A stretch of 53,571 nucleotides of DNA, from contig JAATGQ010000022.1 in NCBI GenBank assembly GCA_015654595.1, positions 1 through 53,571 of the forward strand. Direction: 5' to 3'. Made by a program: the position numbers and the translations under genes. Origin of the DNA: Chitinophagales bacterium. GTDB taxonomy: Bacteria; Bacteroidota; Bacteroidia; Chitinophagales; Chitinophagaceae. The stretch's first letter is position 1. The number at the start of each line of letters is the position of its first letter. This document shows, piece by piece, positions 8,113-19,127 of the stretch. The notes under the pieces are model-generated. The model made no database searches, was not told the DNA's origin, and was given only the letters and a program-made list of their open reading frames with translations.

Positions 8113-9048
8113 ATGAAGACGTCCACTGTTATCAACATCATTGCGTTTCTTTTCGTTTTTTTATTCCTGTATACTGCGGGGGAAAAATTTATTGATATTT
8201 CCCAATTCCGGGAAGAACTGCGATCCTCCCCACTTGTTTCGCCAGTTGCCGGAGTTGTGGCCTGGGCGCTTCCTGTCACGGAATGCCTGACGGCTGTTCT
8301 GCTTTTTGTACCGGGATGGAGGCGTACCGGGCTTTACGTAAGCCTGATCATGATGACATTGTTTACCGTTTACGTGTCTGTACTACTGGGTATTGACAAC
8401 CATCTTGCCTGCAGCTGCGGCGGCGTCATTGAAGACCTGGGCCCACAGCAGCATATCTGGTTTAACCTGTCTGCCGTGCTGCTGGCAGGGCTGGGTGTAC
8501 TATTGTACAGAAGGCCACCCGACCGTAAAGTGACCCGACGGGGCGCCGCCGGGGTCCTGATCCTGCTAACCGGTGTTATGAGCGTGCTGCTTGTTATCGC
8601 AGGTACACGTCCGCGCCAGGTCAGAACGGGCATGGAAGGGCGGCTGCTGCCTTCCTTCCAGTTACAGTTAGCCGACAGCACCGGCCAGCTGAACACTGCG
8701 GACATACCCAAGGGTAAGCCCTTTATCATGATGGGCTTTTCCCCTTACTGTGTCCATTGCCAGCATGAAACCCGTGAGATCATCAAACATATCCAGACCT
8801 TCCGGGACTGCCCTATTTACCTGGTCACCCCCATGAACTACCAGGCGCTGAAAGAATACTATACGGCGTTCCACCTGGAACGTTATAGCAATGTCATCGC
8901 AGGGGTAGACAGCCTGGATGTATTTATGCGTTATTTTAAGTCAACGGGCATTCCCTATATTGCCGTTTTCGACGGTAAGAAGCGCATGAAGATCTCGTGG
9001 ACGGGTATCGCCAGTGCGGCGGAACTTACCAAGAGTCTGCAGGAGTAA
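8113..9048 (+). CDS. MauE/DoxX-like membrane protein fused to a thioredoxin-like domain
   Basis: The 311-residue protein has an N-terminal half with about five membrane helices and the pattern of MauE-type redox membrane proteins, including a periplasm-facing cysteine pair ACSCGG (Cys100, Cys102). The C-terminal half (from about residue 165) is a thioredoxin/redoxin-like fold with GFSPYCVHCQ; Cys213 and Cys216 form the C-x-x-C active site. MauE relatives pass electrons or disulfides across the membrane, so this fusion should be a self-contained disulfide-handling enzyme. The regulator at 9189 lies 140 bases downstream in the same direction. A two-cysteine exported peptide is encoded at 12640 and is a possible substrate, an inference from context. 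Confidence 0.82.
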   Translation: MKTSTVINIIAFLFVFLFLYTAGEKFIDISQFREELRSSPLVSPVAGVVAWALPVTECLTAVLLFVPGWRRTGLYVSLIMMTLFTVYVSVLLGIDNHLACSCGGVIEDLGPQQHIWFNLSAVLLAGLGVLLYRRPPDRKVTRRGAAGVLILLTGVMSVLLVIAGTRPRQVRTGMEGRLLPSFQLQLADSTGQLNTADIPKGKPFIMMGFSPYCVHCQHETREIIKHIQTFRDCPIYLVTPMNYQALKEYYTAFHLERYSNVIAGVDSLDVFMRYFKSTGIPYIAVFDGKKRMKISWTGIASAAELTKSLQE

Positions 9049-9188
9049 AGGCCCGAGTATCGTTCACTTCAATGCCTTCACGGTGAAGGATTTTTTTTAT
9101 GGGTGATGACTTTTAGTGAACCAATCTAATTTGGCGGATGGAACCTGGTCTTTGTAAATTACATAATCATTTGCTGGCATGATTAGCC

Positions 9189-9725
9189 ATGCAGACAACA
9201 TCAGTTTTTGCTTTTTTAAAAAAGCCTAACGGGTATGCAGTTCCCTTCAACTTCTGGAAAGGTTTATGTCACCTACCGCCAGGCTTTTTTGTTACTGAAA
9301 CAATTATTCAGCAACTCAACCTTACCTATGCTATGCCTCCAAAGGTCTATTGCTCCCCGCTTGACTACAAGCGGGCCCGGCACGCCATCGACTATCTCCA
9401 GCGCCATTACACGGAAACGATCAGCCCCATACAGCTGGCGGAAGAGTGCAGTCTTCCTGAAAGGAAGTTGCAGCAGTTGTTTAAAGAACTAACGGGAGAG
9501 ACTGTCCACAACTTTCAACTGGCCCTTCGTATCGAGCAATCCAAAGAGGCCCTGGCTAATTTTGACAAGCAGGTAAAGGAGATCGCCGATGCAATGGGAT
9601 TCCGGTCGCCCTCCCATTTCAACCGCCATTTTAAAAAGCAGGTGGGCATGACACCCAAGGAATACCGGATGATATTGCTCCTGGAATCCGGGTATCTCGA
9701 TCCTGTCACGATCAGCAAAACCTAA
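9189..9725 (+). CDS. AraC-family transcriptional regulator
   Basis: A 178-residue protein. Residues 65-165 form the double helix-turn-helix of the AraC family: ISPIQLAEECSLPERKLQQL is the first unit and VKEIADAMGFRSPSHFNRHF with the terminal GMTPKEYR is the second, highly typical, unit. The N-terminal 60 residues are too short for an AraC-type sensing domain, so the regulator may respond to another protein or be constitutively active. The stop codon is two bases before the start of the outer-membrane protein gene at 9728, so the two are co-transcribed. Confidence 0.88.
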   Translation: MQTTSVFAFLKKPNGYAVPFNFWKGLCHLPPGFFVTETIIQQLNLTYAMPPKVYCSPLDYKRARHAIDYLQRHYTETISPIQLAEECSLPERKLQQLFKELTGETVHNFQLALRIEQSKEALANFDKQVKEIADAMGFRSPSHFNRHFKKQVGMTPKEYRMILLLESGYLDPVTISKT

Positions 9726-9727
9726 GT

Positions 9728-12370
9728 ATGCGCCTGCTCTTATTGCTGTTATGCTTTTGCTTCATTCAGGCACGGGCACAGCGAGACACCCTTACGGGCA
9801 GCATCATTGAAGCCAGCGGACAAACCCCGGTTATGCAAGCCTCCGTTTTATTACTGGCACGAGACTCAGCAATCATCTGTTATACCCGTAGTGATCAAGC
9901 GGGGTGCTTTACCATTACCAGGCAAGGCAAAGAAGCAGTATTGCTTTTTGTCAGCCATCCCGGCTACACCCCGGAATGGCGCGCTATAATCACACACCAG
10001 CAGGGCGCCATCCCATTGGCACCGATCGTAATGTTTCAGCAAAGGGACAGCCTGGCAGAAGCGACTGTTACGCATGCGGCACCCATCACCCGCCTCAAAG
10101 GGGATACGCTGGAATTTAGTACCGGTCAGGTGCAGTTACCCCCGAATGCCACCGTCGAGGCGCTTCTCCAGCGGCTGTCCGGAGTTGTTGTACATGCAGA
10201 TGGCAGCATTACCATTAATGGCCAACAGGTGGACCGGATACTCGTAAATGGGGAGGACGTATTTCATGATCCAAAGCTCATCACGCGGAATTTCAATGCC
10301 AGTCTGTTCAGCAAGCTGCAGGTATTTGACAAGGTCAGTGACAAGACCGCTTTTACCGGTGTGGACGATGGGCAAAGGAGCCATACGCTTAATCTTGTTG
10401 TGGGAGAGGCCAGTCAACACGGCTTTTTTGGGAAGCTGGAGGGAGGCGCCGGGACAAGCGGCTATTATAACAATACCGCGCTGGCCGGTTCATTCAGGGG
10501 CAGCAGTCAGTTTGCAGCGCTTGGGCTTTTGTCCAATACCGGTACCACGGGTTTTTCCGGAGAGACCGGCGGGAGCAATGAAGTCGCCTCGATACTGATC
10601 AGCCCCGGTGTCAGTGACGGACTCAATGCGTCTGCGGGCACAGGTGTGCCCAAAGTGGCGGGAGCCGGGCTGCATTACGCCAACCGGTGGGACAGTGGTG
10701 CACAGCATACCAGTGCCAACTACAGCTGGGGAAGCACGCGGACCCAGCCCTATACAAGCAGCCTGGTACAGCAATACCTGCACGACACTATTTATTTGCA
10801 GCAGCAGCGATCCACGTCCACCAACACCAGCTACGACCAGCATGCACAAGGCGTTTATGACATCAGGCAACGAAGCGGAAATGCGCTGCGACTTGCTGTC
10901 AGCGGCAGCACCAGTACCGCACATAACCAATTAACCGGAACAGACAGTACTGTTTTAAATGGCAAAACTGTGAACCAGGGCATTCGTCGGATACTATCTA
11001 ATGTAAGCGGGCAGGCAATCGATGGCAACCTGTTTTACAAGCGGGCCATTGGAGCCAAAGGCTGGCAGCTCTCGGCCACAGCAGAAGGCGGGTCAGCGCA
11101 AAACCAGAGCAGCGGGTACCTCTATGCCTATAACCGGTATACCGGGAGCCAGCCTAATGACTCCACTGACCAGAAAAAGGATTTCAGTAACCGAGGCTGG
11201 ACCGGATCAGGTAACGCCTATCTTACTTACCAGGCCAACCCGCGTACCACGATCAGCGCCAGCTACGGGGTAAAATATACCAGCACCCATACCTTGCTAA
11301 CTACTTATACCAATGCCAGCGAACATTACAACGAAAAGGTGGATAGCCTTAGCATTGATTATTCGCCATCCATCTTCAACCAGGAAGAGATAGTCCAGGT
11401 CGCCTATGAGCAAAAAGGGTTCAAGCTACATACAGGATTAGGATTGCACCAAACGCGGCTCGAAACTTATCATTACAACTATTTTAACCCCCATTTATTC
11501 GGGCATTACAACATTGACCCGCACCATGTGCTATATTTCAGTTACGATATTACCCAGCAGCTCCCCAGCCTGGAGCAATTGCAGCCTTTAAAAAACAATG
11601 TTGACCCGCTGCACCTAACTGTAGGCAACCCCGGTTTAAAACCCAGCAACAGCCAGAACTTCGCGGTACGGCTGCTCATTGCCCGGCAACATTCGTTAAG
11701 CGTGAATGTACAAGGTGGCATTATACAGAACGGCATAAGCAGCCAGACTATTACTGACAGTTTAGGCCGGCAAGTTACCAGAAGCGTCAATGTACATGGT
11801 AATATGGCTATTGCCAGCTATCTCAGCTATGATTTCAGCTTACCGGAACATATCGACGGTGCAGTTAACGAAAATGTTTCTTATAACCGCGATAACAGTT
11901 TTACAGGAACTTTACCTGCTACCAACCAAACCTACAATGGCGGATTAGCTATTAGTTTACAAAAGAAGATCGGGAAAGGATACTTAATACAAACCAGGTC
12001 TGCTTTTGATTATACGTATGTCCAAAGCAGCATTAACCCGGCCACTACGAATTACTTAACGCAGCACCACAGCGCCAGTATCACACTGCCGTTACTATGG
12101 GGTATGCTGGTGAACAGTGAGACCAATGTCACCATACAGCAGCCAACGGGCAGTTTCAGACAAGACAACATTACTACCAACTGGAATATAGCAGTCACCA
12201 AAGAATTCCTGGACAACCAGCTCGGAATACAACTAAAAATGAACAACCTATTTAACCAAAACAATAGTATTATCCGAACGGTCAGTGCCAATATGGTTTC
12301 AACTACGTACACTAATGGCACCACCAAAAGGTATGTATTGGCCAGTCTTATATATCACTTCCGAAAGTAA
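9728..12370 (+). CDS. TonB-receptor-like outer-membrane beta-barrel protein
   Basis: An 880-residue protein. A signal peptide (residues 1-17, ending ARAQ) is followed by a carboxypeptidase-regulatory-like beta domain (about 20-100) and a plug-like region with LPPNATVEALLQRLSGVVV and INGQQVDRILVNGEDVF, which is the short plug seen in Bacteroidota outer-membrane proteins of the 'outer membrane beta-barrel family'. The rest is rich in alternating polar and aromatic strands and ends in ASLIYHFRK, with a near-terminal aromatic residue as in barrel proteins. No SusD partner is adjacent. The ligand is unknown; its coupling with an AraC regulator suggests a regulated uptake or export role. Confidence 0.85.
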   Translation: MRLLLLLLCFCFIQARAQRDTLTGSIIEASGQTPVMQASVLLLARDSAIICYTRSDQAGCFTITRQGKEAVLLFVSHPGYTPEWRAIITHQQGAIPLAPIVMFQQRDSLAEATVTHAAPITRLKGDTLEFSTGQVQLPPNATVEALLQRLSGVVVHADGSITINGQQVDRILVNGEDVFHDPKLITRNFNASLFSKLQVFDKVSDKTAFTGVDDGQRSHTLNLVVGEASQHGFFGKLEGGAGTSGYYNNTALAGSFRGSSQFAALGLLSNTGTTGFSGETGGSNEVASILISPGVSDGLNASAGTGVPKVAGAGLHYANRWDSGAQHTSANYSWGSTRTQPYTSSLVQQYLHDTIYLQQQRSTSTNTSYDQHAQGVYDIRQRSGNALRLAVSGSTSTAHNQLTGTDSTVLNGKTVNQGIRRILSNVSGQAIDGNLFYKRAIGAKGWQLSATAEGGSAQNQSSGYLYAYNRYTGSQPNDSTDQKKDFSNRGWTGSGNAYLTYQANPRTTISASYGVKYTSTHTLLTTYTNASEHYNEKVDSLSIDYSPSIFNQEEIVQVAYEQKGFKLHTGLGLHQTRLETYHYNYFNPHLFGHYNIDPHHVLYFSYDITQQLPSLEQLQPLKNNVDPLHLTVGNPGLKPSNSQNFAVRLLIARQHSLSVNVQGGIIQNGISSQTITDSLGRQVTRSVNVHGNMAIASYLSYDFSLPEHIDGAVNENVSYNRDNSFTGTLPATNQTYNGGLAISLQKKIGKGYLIQTRSAFDYTYVQSSINPATTNYLTQHHSASITLPLLWGMLVNSETNVTIQQPTGSFRQDNITTNWNIAVTKEFLDNQLGIQLKMNNLFNQNNSIIRTVSANMVSTTYTNGTTKRYVLASLIYHFRK

Positions 12371-12639
12371 ACAACAACGAATCAAACAGTCAATTATTGA
12401 CATTTTTCCTGCTATCTTATGTGCCGAACTTAGCTTTAAACAAGCAGCTTAAACACCATTGCATGAGACCGCCATTCCAACCTAGCCGTCCAAACAGGTG
12501 CTTTTCAAACTTCCTAAAAGATAATAATCGATATGTCCGGACAAAACAATAGGGTCAAACCTGCGCCCCTATTGCACTAACCAGCAGGCCATTTTACCAT
12601 TAAAGTTTAGCTTTTTGAAATCTAAAAAGCACTTATGTT

Positions 12640-12885
12640 ATGAAAAAAGCAAAGGTATTATTGGCATCCATTGCCATTCTTGCAACTGTAGGTGGCGTAT
12701 TTGCATTTAAGGCCAAAAGCAGCTTCGGGCCAAAAATTTTCTATAATACAACTTATAGCGCTTCTTGTCCCCGAACGATTACTGCGGGCGAATTAACAGC
12801 TCTTAACCATGGTGTATTCAATGCTTACGCAACTACTGCAAGCAGTGGATGTTATACTCTCACTGGAGTTTTAACATCTGAATAA
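12640..12885 (+). CDS. small exported two-cysteine peptide (DUF6520-like)
   Basis: An 81-residue protein. The first 24 residues are a signal peptide (MKKAKVLLASIAILATVGGV, then FAFKA). The mature part of about 55 residues has exactly two cysteines, in SASCPRTI and SSGCYTLTG, which could form a disulfide. The signal peptide wording is like that of the small DUF6520-type proteins common in Bacteroidota; the rest is not diagnostic. It stands alone in its transcription unit, followed by a strong terminator. The MauE-thioredoxin fusion at 8113 could oxidise it (inference). Possible roles are a signal peptide or a ribosomally made precursor. Confidence 0.7.
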   Translation: MKKAKVLLASIAILATVGGVFAFKAKSSFGPKIFYNTTYSASCPRTITAGELTALNHGVFNAYATTASSGCYTLTGVLTSE

Positions 12886-12892
12886 AACAGAT

Positions 12893-12925
12893 GAGGCTGT
12901 CTCCACATTGAGACAGCCTCTTTTT
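12893..12925 (+). terminator. strong Rho-independent terminator after the small peptide gene
   Basis: Perfect 11-bp stem GAGGCTGTCTC/GAGACAGCCTC with a 6-base loop, followed by five T. It lies eight bases after the stop codon at 12885. Confidence 0.92.
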
Positions 12926-13011
12926 AATAGTTTGAATGATCGTGTTACCGTTCGTTTAGGATTACTACTCATAATTCCTAATTTTATTCAATGCCTTGTG
13001 CAGTGAACATG

Positions 13012-15627
13012 TTAATTAACTCCTTTTGTTTTTGCAGGCTTACCTTTTTGCATCCAATCAGGAATAGCAGATCCTTTCAAATAGGAATCAAAAAATTGCA
13101 TGACCCTTTGTGTATAATCCCACATATCTGCCGGATCATAAACACCATGATTGCCATTGTCATATTGTAATATCCAAGCCTTTTTATTCAATCGCCTTAA
13201 GGACACAAACAGCTCAACAGCTTGTTCCCACGGAACAGCACTATCATTTTTTGAATGAATGATAAGAAGAGGAGTATTAACTTTTTCAATTGCCATTATG
13301 GGCGAATTATTTAAGTATTTCAGTGGCTCATGCCAAAGTAATGCGTTAAGCTGATTTTCGTATTGCATTAATCTGCTACCCTCTTCTGGACCATTAAGTT
13401 GAAGACTAGAGCTAATATAATCCGATGTACCGGCACTCTCCACGGCTGCGGCAAATTTGTCTGTATGGGAAACGATATAGTTGGTTTCGTACCCACCGAA
13501 ACTATGTCCCATTATTCCAATTTTGCTAGAGTCAACATAATTTAATTTACTTAGATAATTATACACTCCATTGACAGCATTTAAGGCACTACTGCCTACT
13601 TCATGGTTAATAATATATATGTCTATACAAGCAACTACATAGCCTCTACTTACAAACCAAGGAATATTAATATCATTGGTCATTAATTCTGGGGTAGGAA
13701 ATTCATAAATACGTTGAGCCATTTGCCTATAATAAGTAATTATTACCGGATATTTCTGATTTAAATCAAAATTTTCGGGGACGAACAAAACGCCTTTTGC
13801 GTTTCGATCAAGACCTTGGCGAAAACTAAATAATTTCGACTTAAGCCAATTATAATTACTTGTTGGATCTTTTTTTGCAAATAAAATCATTTTTTTAAAA
13901 TCGGTGGTAACATACAGACATGGGGCCAAAACACTACTTTGTTTTTTAACCAAGTATACTTTTGTCTTTTTGGCCTTTATCGGTACCATCCCCATATTGA
14001 ACGAATGAGCCCACTCTTCAAAATCAGCATCGTGGTAATATGTACAAGAATCCATTGAAAGCAATTTAGGCTGGCCATTACTTAATAGATTTAGTCTGTA
14101 GAATCCATTAAATCTATTATCCATATTATAAGCTATCATTAATCCATGGGAGTCAATTATTTTAAATTTTATATTATTCAGACGACCGAATGAGTCTGTC
14201 AGATTTTTGGCTTGCAATCTACCTGTAACATCAATAACCCACGGGTCAAAATGATCATACAAAAGAAAAGAAGTATCATTAAGCCATTTAGAAAAACGGC
14301 CGTAGTTTGCAACTGTGCAAGTATCAATATCATATTCATTTTTTTCAGAAATATCTACATGAATATCTCTTGACACGGGGATATATTTGCCTGTCGCCAA
14401 ATTAATACTTGAATACTTGCTTTCATCTTTACTATCATAATAGACCAAATATTTTCCATTCGGCGAGAAGTGGAATTCAGTCCGATTGCTCGGTTTAAGC
14501 AACGTCCTAGAACCATCCTTCAAAGATACGAGGTAATTCTTCACATTGTCCTTTAACCAAAATCGGTCGCCGGAGGGATTATAGGCTACTACAACATAGT
14601 TACCGGTATCTGGCACTGACTCAACCTTCTCCCAACGATCGGTTAATTTCAGCGGTAATGTATTTTGCAAAGTGCCAATGACACAGTCAAACCTTTCCGG
14701 TGTTAAATGATGTAATTGTGTTGACATCAATATGGTATCTGTCCAACTCCAGATATCAAGGCTTACAAAGTTAGGCTTGGGTTTGGGCAAGTCAGGCTCT
14801 TGAATTTTGAAATACAAGTAGTGACCATCCCCGCTAAAGGAAGGCAGATCAGCAGCCAGCTTGTATTCCACAGAAATTCCTTTCGGATGAAAGTTCAACT
14901 TCTGTTCTGCATGTTGCATGCCGGAGCTATATAACCAAATATTCCGCTCACCCGTAGGATTTGACAGCACAAAGGCTACCTGTGCCCCCTGTTTATCGAA
15001 AAGGTAGCCATCCAGGCTTAAAGACTCTGCTAATAATGATGTCCAGACCTGCTTTTCCTTGCCCGTAGATAACGGCATGAGGTTTAATGACTGTCTTACA
15101 CTATCGCTTTCATGCAAGAGAACGGACATGTGGCCCGACGCAAAAACAAAATCTTTCACATTTGCAGCAATAAACTTTACTCCGGAAACCAAGTTATGGA
15201 TGACCAATTGCCCAGGATTCATTACCAGCCTGTAAGCGATCCAGTCTGTACTGCTCGACTCTCCCAAACGAGTAATTTCCATAACGCCAGGAATGACGTT
15301 TATCTGCCCTGTTTTCAGTGCCAGAAGCCGCAGGCTGTCGCGCATCATAAACACGAATCGTTTATCATCTGAGGTAAAGAATCCTGGCTGCGCACCGATG
15401 AACTCTAATTTTTTCCTACCATAACTTTCCTGTATTACCAGCGTATTGGACTGGTAAGGCATGTTATTAATGTTGTACATCACCCAATGCCCATTGTCGC
15501 TGATCGCGACTTCACTAGATATCCCATACCAGTGGTTGATCGCGAATGTATCTATAACCGGTTTGGACTGCGCGAGGCCCAGCAACCGCGCCACCAAGAA
15601 CAGGGCCAATAAAAGGAAATTTCTCAT
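13012..15627 (-). CDS. prolyl-oligopeptidase-family serine peptidase (S9)
   Basis: An 871-residue exported peptidase with a signal peptide (about residues 1-20), a long beta-propeller-like N-terminal part (to about 600) and a C-terminal alpha/beta-hydrolase domain. The catalytic serine is in GHSFGGYE (about residue 709), the aspartate in IIHSKNDSAVPW, and the histidine in NGNHGVYD. The domain order and size match dipeptidyl-peptidase-type S9 enzymes, which cleave short peptides in the periplasm. It runs toward the small peptide gene at 12640 and is divergent from the oxidoreductase fusion at 15914. The gene looks more AT-rich than the genes around 8-12 kb, which may indicate separate acquisition. 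Confidence 0.9.
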   Translation of the reverse strand: MRNFLLLALFLVARLLGLAQSKPVIDTFAINHWYGISSEVAISDNGHWVMYNINNMPYQSNTLVIQESYGRKKLEFIGAQPGFFTSDDKRFVFMMRDSLRLLALKTGQINVIPGVMEITRLGESSSTDWIAYRLVMNPGQLVIHNLVSGVKFIAANVKDFVFASGHMSVLLHESDSVRQSLNLMPLSTGKEKQVWTSLLAESLSLDGYLFDKQGAQVAFVLSNPTGERNIWLYSSGMQHAEQKLNFHPKGISVEYKLAADLPSFSGDGHYLYFKIQEPDLPKPKPNFVSLDIWSWTDTILMSTQLHHLTPERFDCVIGTLQNTLPLKLTDRWEKVESVPDTGNYVVVAYNPSGDRFWLKDNVKNYLVSLKDGSRTLLKPSNRTEFHFSPNGKYLVYYDSKDESKYSSINLATGKYIPVSRDIHVDISEKNEYDIDTCTVANYGRFSKWLNDTSFLLYDHFDPWVIDVTGRLQAKNLTDSFGRLNNIKFKIIDSHGLMIAYNMDNRFNGFYRLNLLSNGQPKLLSMDSCTYYHDADFEEWAHSFNMGMVPIKAKKTKVYLVKKQSSVLAPCLYVTTDFKKMILFAKKDPTSNYNWLKSKLFSFRQGLDRNAKGVLFVPENFDLNQKYPVIITYYRQMAQRIYEFPTPELMTNDINIPWFVSRGYVVACIDIYIINHEVGSSALNAVNGVYNYLSKLNYVDSSKIGIMGHSFGGYETNYIVSHTDKFAAAVESAGTSDYISSSLQLNGPEEGSRLMQYENQLNALLWHEPLKYLNNSPIMAIEKVNTPLLIIHSKNDSAVPWEQAVELFVSLRRLNKKAWILQYDNGNHGVYDPADMWDYTQRVMQFFDSYLKGSAIPDWMQKGKPAKTKGVN

Positions 15628-15913
15628 ACAGTTGAAAGTATATGCTTAAGCCGCTACTGCAATGCAGCAGGCTTGATTACTTTCTTAGAACGTCCTAATA
15701 AGAGAAATCACCTATAAACAGTGTATCAAAAAGACGCTTAAGTGATATGCGGATCTGAGCCAATATTATAATATATACGCTAAAGCACCCGCCTTAGTGA
15801 TACTAGTTCTTAAATAGACTATTACCGGCCTTTTTCCTCCTATCGGGTACCGATACCTTTATCCAGCTATCATATTTATCGCCGCCAGGCGAACAATATC
15901 AACCTTACTTCCT

Positions 15914-18900
15914 ATGCAACAGAAAGCGATCATCATCGGTGCCGGTCCCGCCGGCCTGACAGCAGCCTATGAACTTTTAACCCGAACGGACATCACTCCC
16001 ATCGTTTTGGAAAAGTCAGGAGAGATAGGCGGCATTTCCCGTACTACGAATTACAAGGGCAACAGAATGGATATGGGGCCGCACCGGTTTTTCAGTAAGT
16101 CAGACCGGGTGATGGACTGGTGGCTGCGTATGATGCCACTTGAAGGCCAGGCTGCTGGTCAAACCACTATCTCGTATCAAAATAAATCCAGGGAAATTCC
16201 CTCAGGCGGACCGGCCCCTAAAGATCCTAACAAGGTTATGCTGGTCATCCAGCGACTGACTCGGATTTATTTCCTGCGGCAGTTTTTTGCCTACCCCATA
16301 CAGCTGTCTATCGATACGCTGAAAACGCTGGGTCTTATCCGGACGCTTCGCATTTTATTCTCCTTCCTGTACATCCGGGTATTTCCCCGGACACCTGAAA
16401 AAAGCCTGGAAGACTTCATCGTCAATAAATTCGGGAAGCAGCTTTACCTACTCTTCTTTAAAGACTACACCCAAAAGGTATGGGGTATTCCACCCAGCGA
16501 AATCTCCGCGGAATGGGGCGCCCAGCGGATCAAAGGGGTATCGCTAAGCAAGGCTATTGCAGGCGCGGTCAAAAGTATCCGCGCCGGAAAAAAAAGAGGC
16601 ACTGATTTAAGTCAAAAAGAAATAGAGACCAGCCTGATTGAACAGTTTTTATACCCCAAGTATGGCCCCGGATCGCTGTGGGAGGAAGTTGCCCGGCAAA
16701 TTGAGGCCATGGGAGGGAAGGTTTACCTGCACCAGGATGTACAAAAGATTTATCACCAAGACGAGAAAATACAATCAATCCTGACTATCAATAGCCAGAC
16801 CGGTCAAACAGGTGCCTGGGAAGGAGACTATTTTTTTTCCACCATGCCTGTTAAAGAACTTATTGCTGATATGGGAAAGCAGGTACCGGCGGAGGTGCAG
16901 CGGATCGCCGCAGGGTTGCAGTACCGGGATTTCATCAATGTAGGTATACTGCTCAAAGAAATGCGGACCGCCAATAACAAAAAACTGGAGCTAAAAGATA
17001 ACTGGATCTATATCCAGGAAAAGGATGTGAAAGTAGGACGCCTAATGATCTATAACAATTGGGGCGATGGGATGATCCGGGATAAAAACACCATCTGGAT
17101 CGGCATGGAATATTTCTGCAATACCAGTGACGAGCTCTGGGCGCAAAGCGATACTGCCATCCAGCGCCTTGCTATTAAAGAGTTGGAGCAGATGGATTTG
17201 GCCCGTACTGAAGATGTCCTGGACAGTACAGTGCGAAGAATGGAAAAGACGTATCCAGCTTATTTCGGAACATACGAGCAATTTGACCAAATCAAAGCTT
17301 ATACTGACCAGTTCAGCAACCTCTTCCTGGTTGGCCGGAACGGCATGCATAAGTATAACAACGCTGACCATTCGATGCTTACGGCGATGGTTGCGGTGGA
17401 TAATATCATTGCAGGTATTACCACCAAGGAAAGCCTTTGGTCCATTAATACGGAGCAGGAATACCACGAGGAGAAGAAGGAAGTTTCGAGCCCTGCGCCG
17501 GCAGTGGCAAGCCGAAAGGGTGGCCTGGCTCCCCTCCGGCAGTTTTTAAGCCATAATACTCTCCAACGAAACCTTATCCTGTTCGGCATTATTGCTTCGA
17601 TCATACAGTTATGTGTATTCAAGTATTTTTACCCAGATCCCAGTTTTATCAACGGCGATTCTTATACGTATATTCAGGAGGCGCATAATAACTCGCTTAT
17701 AGGAACCTATCCTATCGGCTACCCGCGTTTTTTGCGGCTGTTCAGCGTATTCACTACATCACCTACCGCCCTGATTGCCTTTCAGTACTTGCTTATCCAG
17801 GCCAGTCTTAGTTTCTTCCTGTTCACTTTGTATTCCATTCTAAAGCCATCAAGGGGTATTCAAATCGCTAGTTTTATTTTCCTGCTATGCAACCCATTGA
17901 TCTTGTTTGTGGCCAATTTTGTGTCGAGCGACCCGTTTTTCCTGGCGATCAGCCTTTGCTGGTTCAGCCTTTTGCTGTTGAGTATGGCATCCAGCCAGCC
18001 AAGATGGTTATGGTGGCAGGTAGCTGTATTATTCCTGGCATTTATTGTACGCTACAATGCGCTTTATTACCCTGCCATTGCTACTATTGCCATATTATTA
18101 TCGCGGCACAAACCTAGAAGAAAGGGGCTGGCCATTGCCGCCAGTTACCTGGTTATTGGGCTTTTTATCTGGCAATCCAGCAACCATTATAAGGAACGGT
18201 TTGGCATCAGGGAATTTACCCCATTCACCGGCTGGCAGCTTGCCAATAATGCGTTATATGCGTATCGGTTTATTGACAGCAACCAGGTTAAACCTGTCCC
18301 TAGCCAATTCAAGGCCATTGATAAGGAAGTCAGGCATTATTTTGATACCAGCCGTAATGTGCTTACCCACCCTATTGAACTGTTGTACGCCAATACTTAC
18401 TATATGTGGGACCCCCGATCTCCTTTGCTCACGTTCCAGCACGCACAGTTTAAAAAGGATTCGGCAAAGACCGAATTTGACCAATGGGCAAGAATGGCGC
18501 CTTTGTACCAGCAGTATGGGAGCTGGCTGGTACAGCATTACCCCGGCGCGTATGCACAGCATTATCTCTGGATCAATTTTTTAAAATACTATGCCCCACC
18601 TAGTGAATTCCTCGAAGTATACAATATGGGTTTAGATACTATCGGGGCTTGGGGGCAGCTTTGGTTTAAATATAAAAACAAGCAAATCAGGCATCATTTC
18701 AAAGATAAAACCCATACTACGCTGACTTATTTTCCCGAGATCGTGGGGATCGTCAACTTACTCTTCTTTTTAGGACTGTTGTCCACCTGGGTTTTGGGGA
18801 GTGTCACAGATCCGGTGCAAAAGCGGGCGCTGTGGCTGTTTGCCGCCAACTGGCTGCTAAATATGGTTTTCAGTGTTGTTGCTTCGCCGGTTGCTCTTCG

Positions 18901-19024
18901 ATACCAGGTATTTCCTTTTGTGCTGGCGGCGGCCATGGATTTCGTATTGTTTGCGCAGATAGCCCGACTGGCCTTTACCAGGAATATCCAGCCCAAGCAA
19001 AAATGGACAGGTCAACCTGCCTGA
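15914..19024 (+). CDS. FAD-dependent amine-oxidase-like protein fused to a polytopic glycosyltransferase-like domain
   Basis: A 1036-residue protein in one uninterrupted frame. Residues 1-505 are a flavin oxidoreductase of the protoporphyrinogen-oxidase/UDP-galactopyranose-mutase type: the FAD-binding [14 protein letters not shown] at 9-22, [11 protein letters not shown] near 55, and the C-terminal [18 protein letters not shown]. From about 545 on, the protein is a membrane domain with around ten helices; its first loop contains [19 protein letters not shown], resembling the acidic first periplasmic loop of GT39/ArnT-type lipid-linked sugar transferases. The linker is about 30 residues (polar, proline-alanine). 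The fusion suggests that a sugar-nucleotide or lipid-linked sugar is modified and transferred by one protein; the substrate is unknown. Confidence 0.8.
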   Translation: MQQKAIIIGAGPAGLTAAYELLTRTDITPIVLEKSGEIGGISRTTNYKGNRMDMGPHRFFSKSDRVMDWWLRMMPLEGQAAGQTTISYQNKSREIPSGGPAPKDPNKVMLVIQRLTRIYFLRQFFAYPIQLSIDTLKTLGLIRTLRILFSFLYIRVFPRTPEKSLEDFIVNKFGKQLYLLFFKDYTQKVWGIPPSEISAEWGAQRIKGVSLSKAIAGAVKSIRAGKKRGTDLSQKEIETSLIEQFLYPKYGPGSLWEEVARQIEAMGGKVYLHQDVQKIYHQDEKIQSILTINSQTGQTGAWEGDYFFSTMPVKELIADMGKQVPAEVQRIAAGLQYRDFINVGILLKEMRTANNKKLELKDNWIYIQEKDVKVGRLMIYNNWGDGMIRDKNTIWIGMEYFCNTSDELWAQSDTAIQRLAIKELEQMDLARTEDVLDSTVRRMEKTYPAYFGTYEQFDQIKAYTDQFSNLFLVGRNGMHKYNNADHSMLTAMVAVDNIIAGITTKESLWSINTEQEYHEEKKEVSSPAPAVASRKGGLAPLRQFLSHNTLQRNLILFGIIASIIQLCVFKYFYPDPSFINGDSYTYIQEAHNNSLIGTYPIGYPRFLRLFSVFTTSPTALIAFQYLLIQASLSFFLFTLYSILKPSRGIQIASFIFLLCNPLILFVANFVSSDPFFLAISLCWFSLLLLSMASSQPRWLWWQVAVLFLAFIVRYNALYYPAIATIAILLSRHKPRRKGLAIAASYLVIGLFIWQSSNHYKERFGIREFTPFTGWQLANNALYAYRFIDSNQVKPVPSQFKAIDKEVRHYFDTSRNVLTHPIELLYANTYYMWDPRSPLLTFQHAQFKKDSAKTEFDQWARMAPLYQQYGSWLVQHYPGAYAQHYLWINFLKYYAPPSEFLEVYNMGLDTIGAWGQLWFKYKNKQIRHHFKDKTHTTLTYFPEIVGIVNLLFFLGLLSTWVLGSVTDPVQKRALWLFAANWLLNMVFSVVASPVALRYQVFPFVLAAAMDFVLFAQIARLAFTRNIQPKQKWTGQPA

Positions 19025-19028
19025 TGCC

Positions 19029-19075
19029 ATACAGGGTTCCCGCCAACAGCGCGGCGAGAACCCTGTATAATTTTT
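19029..19075 (+). terminator. terminator after the oxidoreductase fusion gene
   Basis: Eleven-base arms ATACAGGGTTC/GAACCCTGTAT around a GC-rich loop, followed within two bases by five T. It starts five bases after the stop codon. Confidence 0.88.
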
Positions 19076-19127
19076 AAAGGCGCGTGAAAAATTTGATATT
19101 TCCTTAACCCCCAGCGTGGCTGCAATA

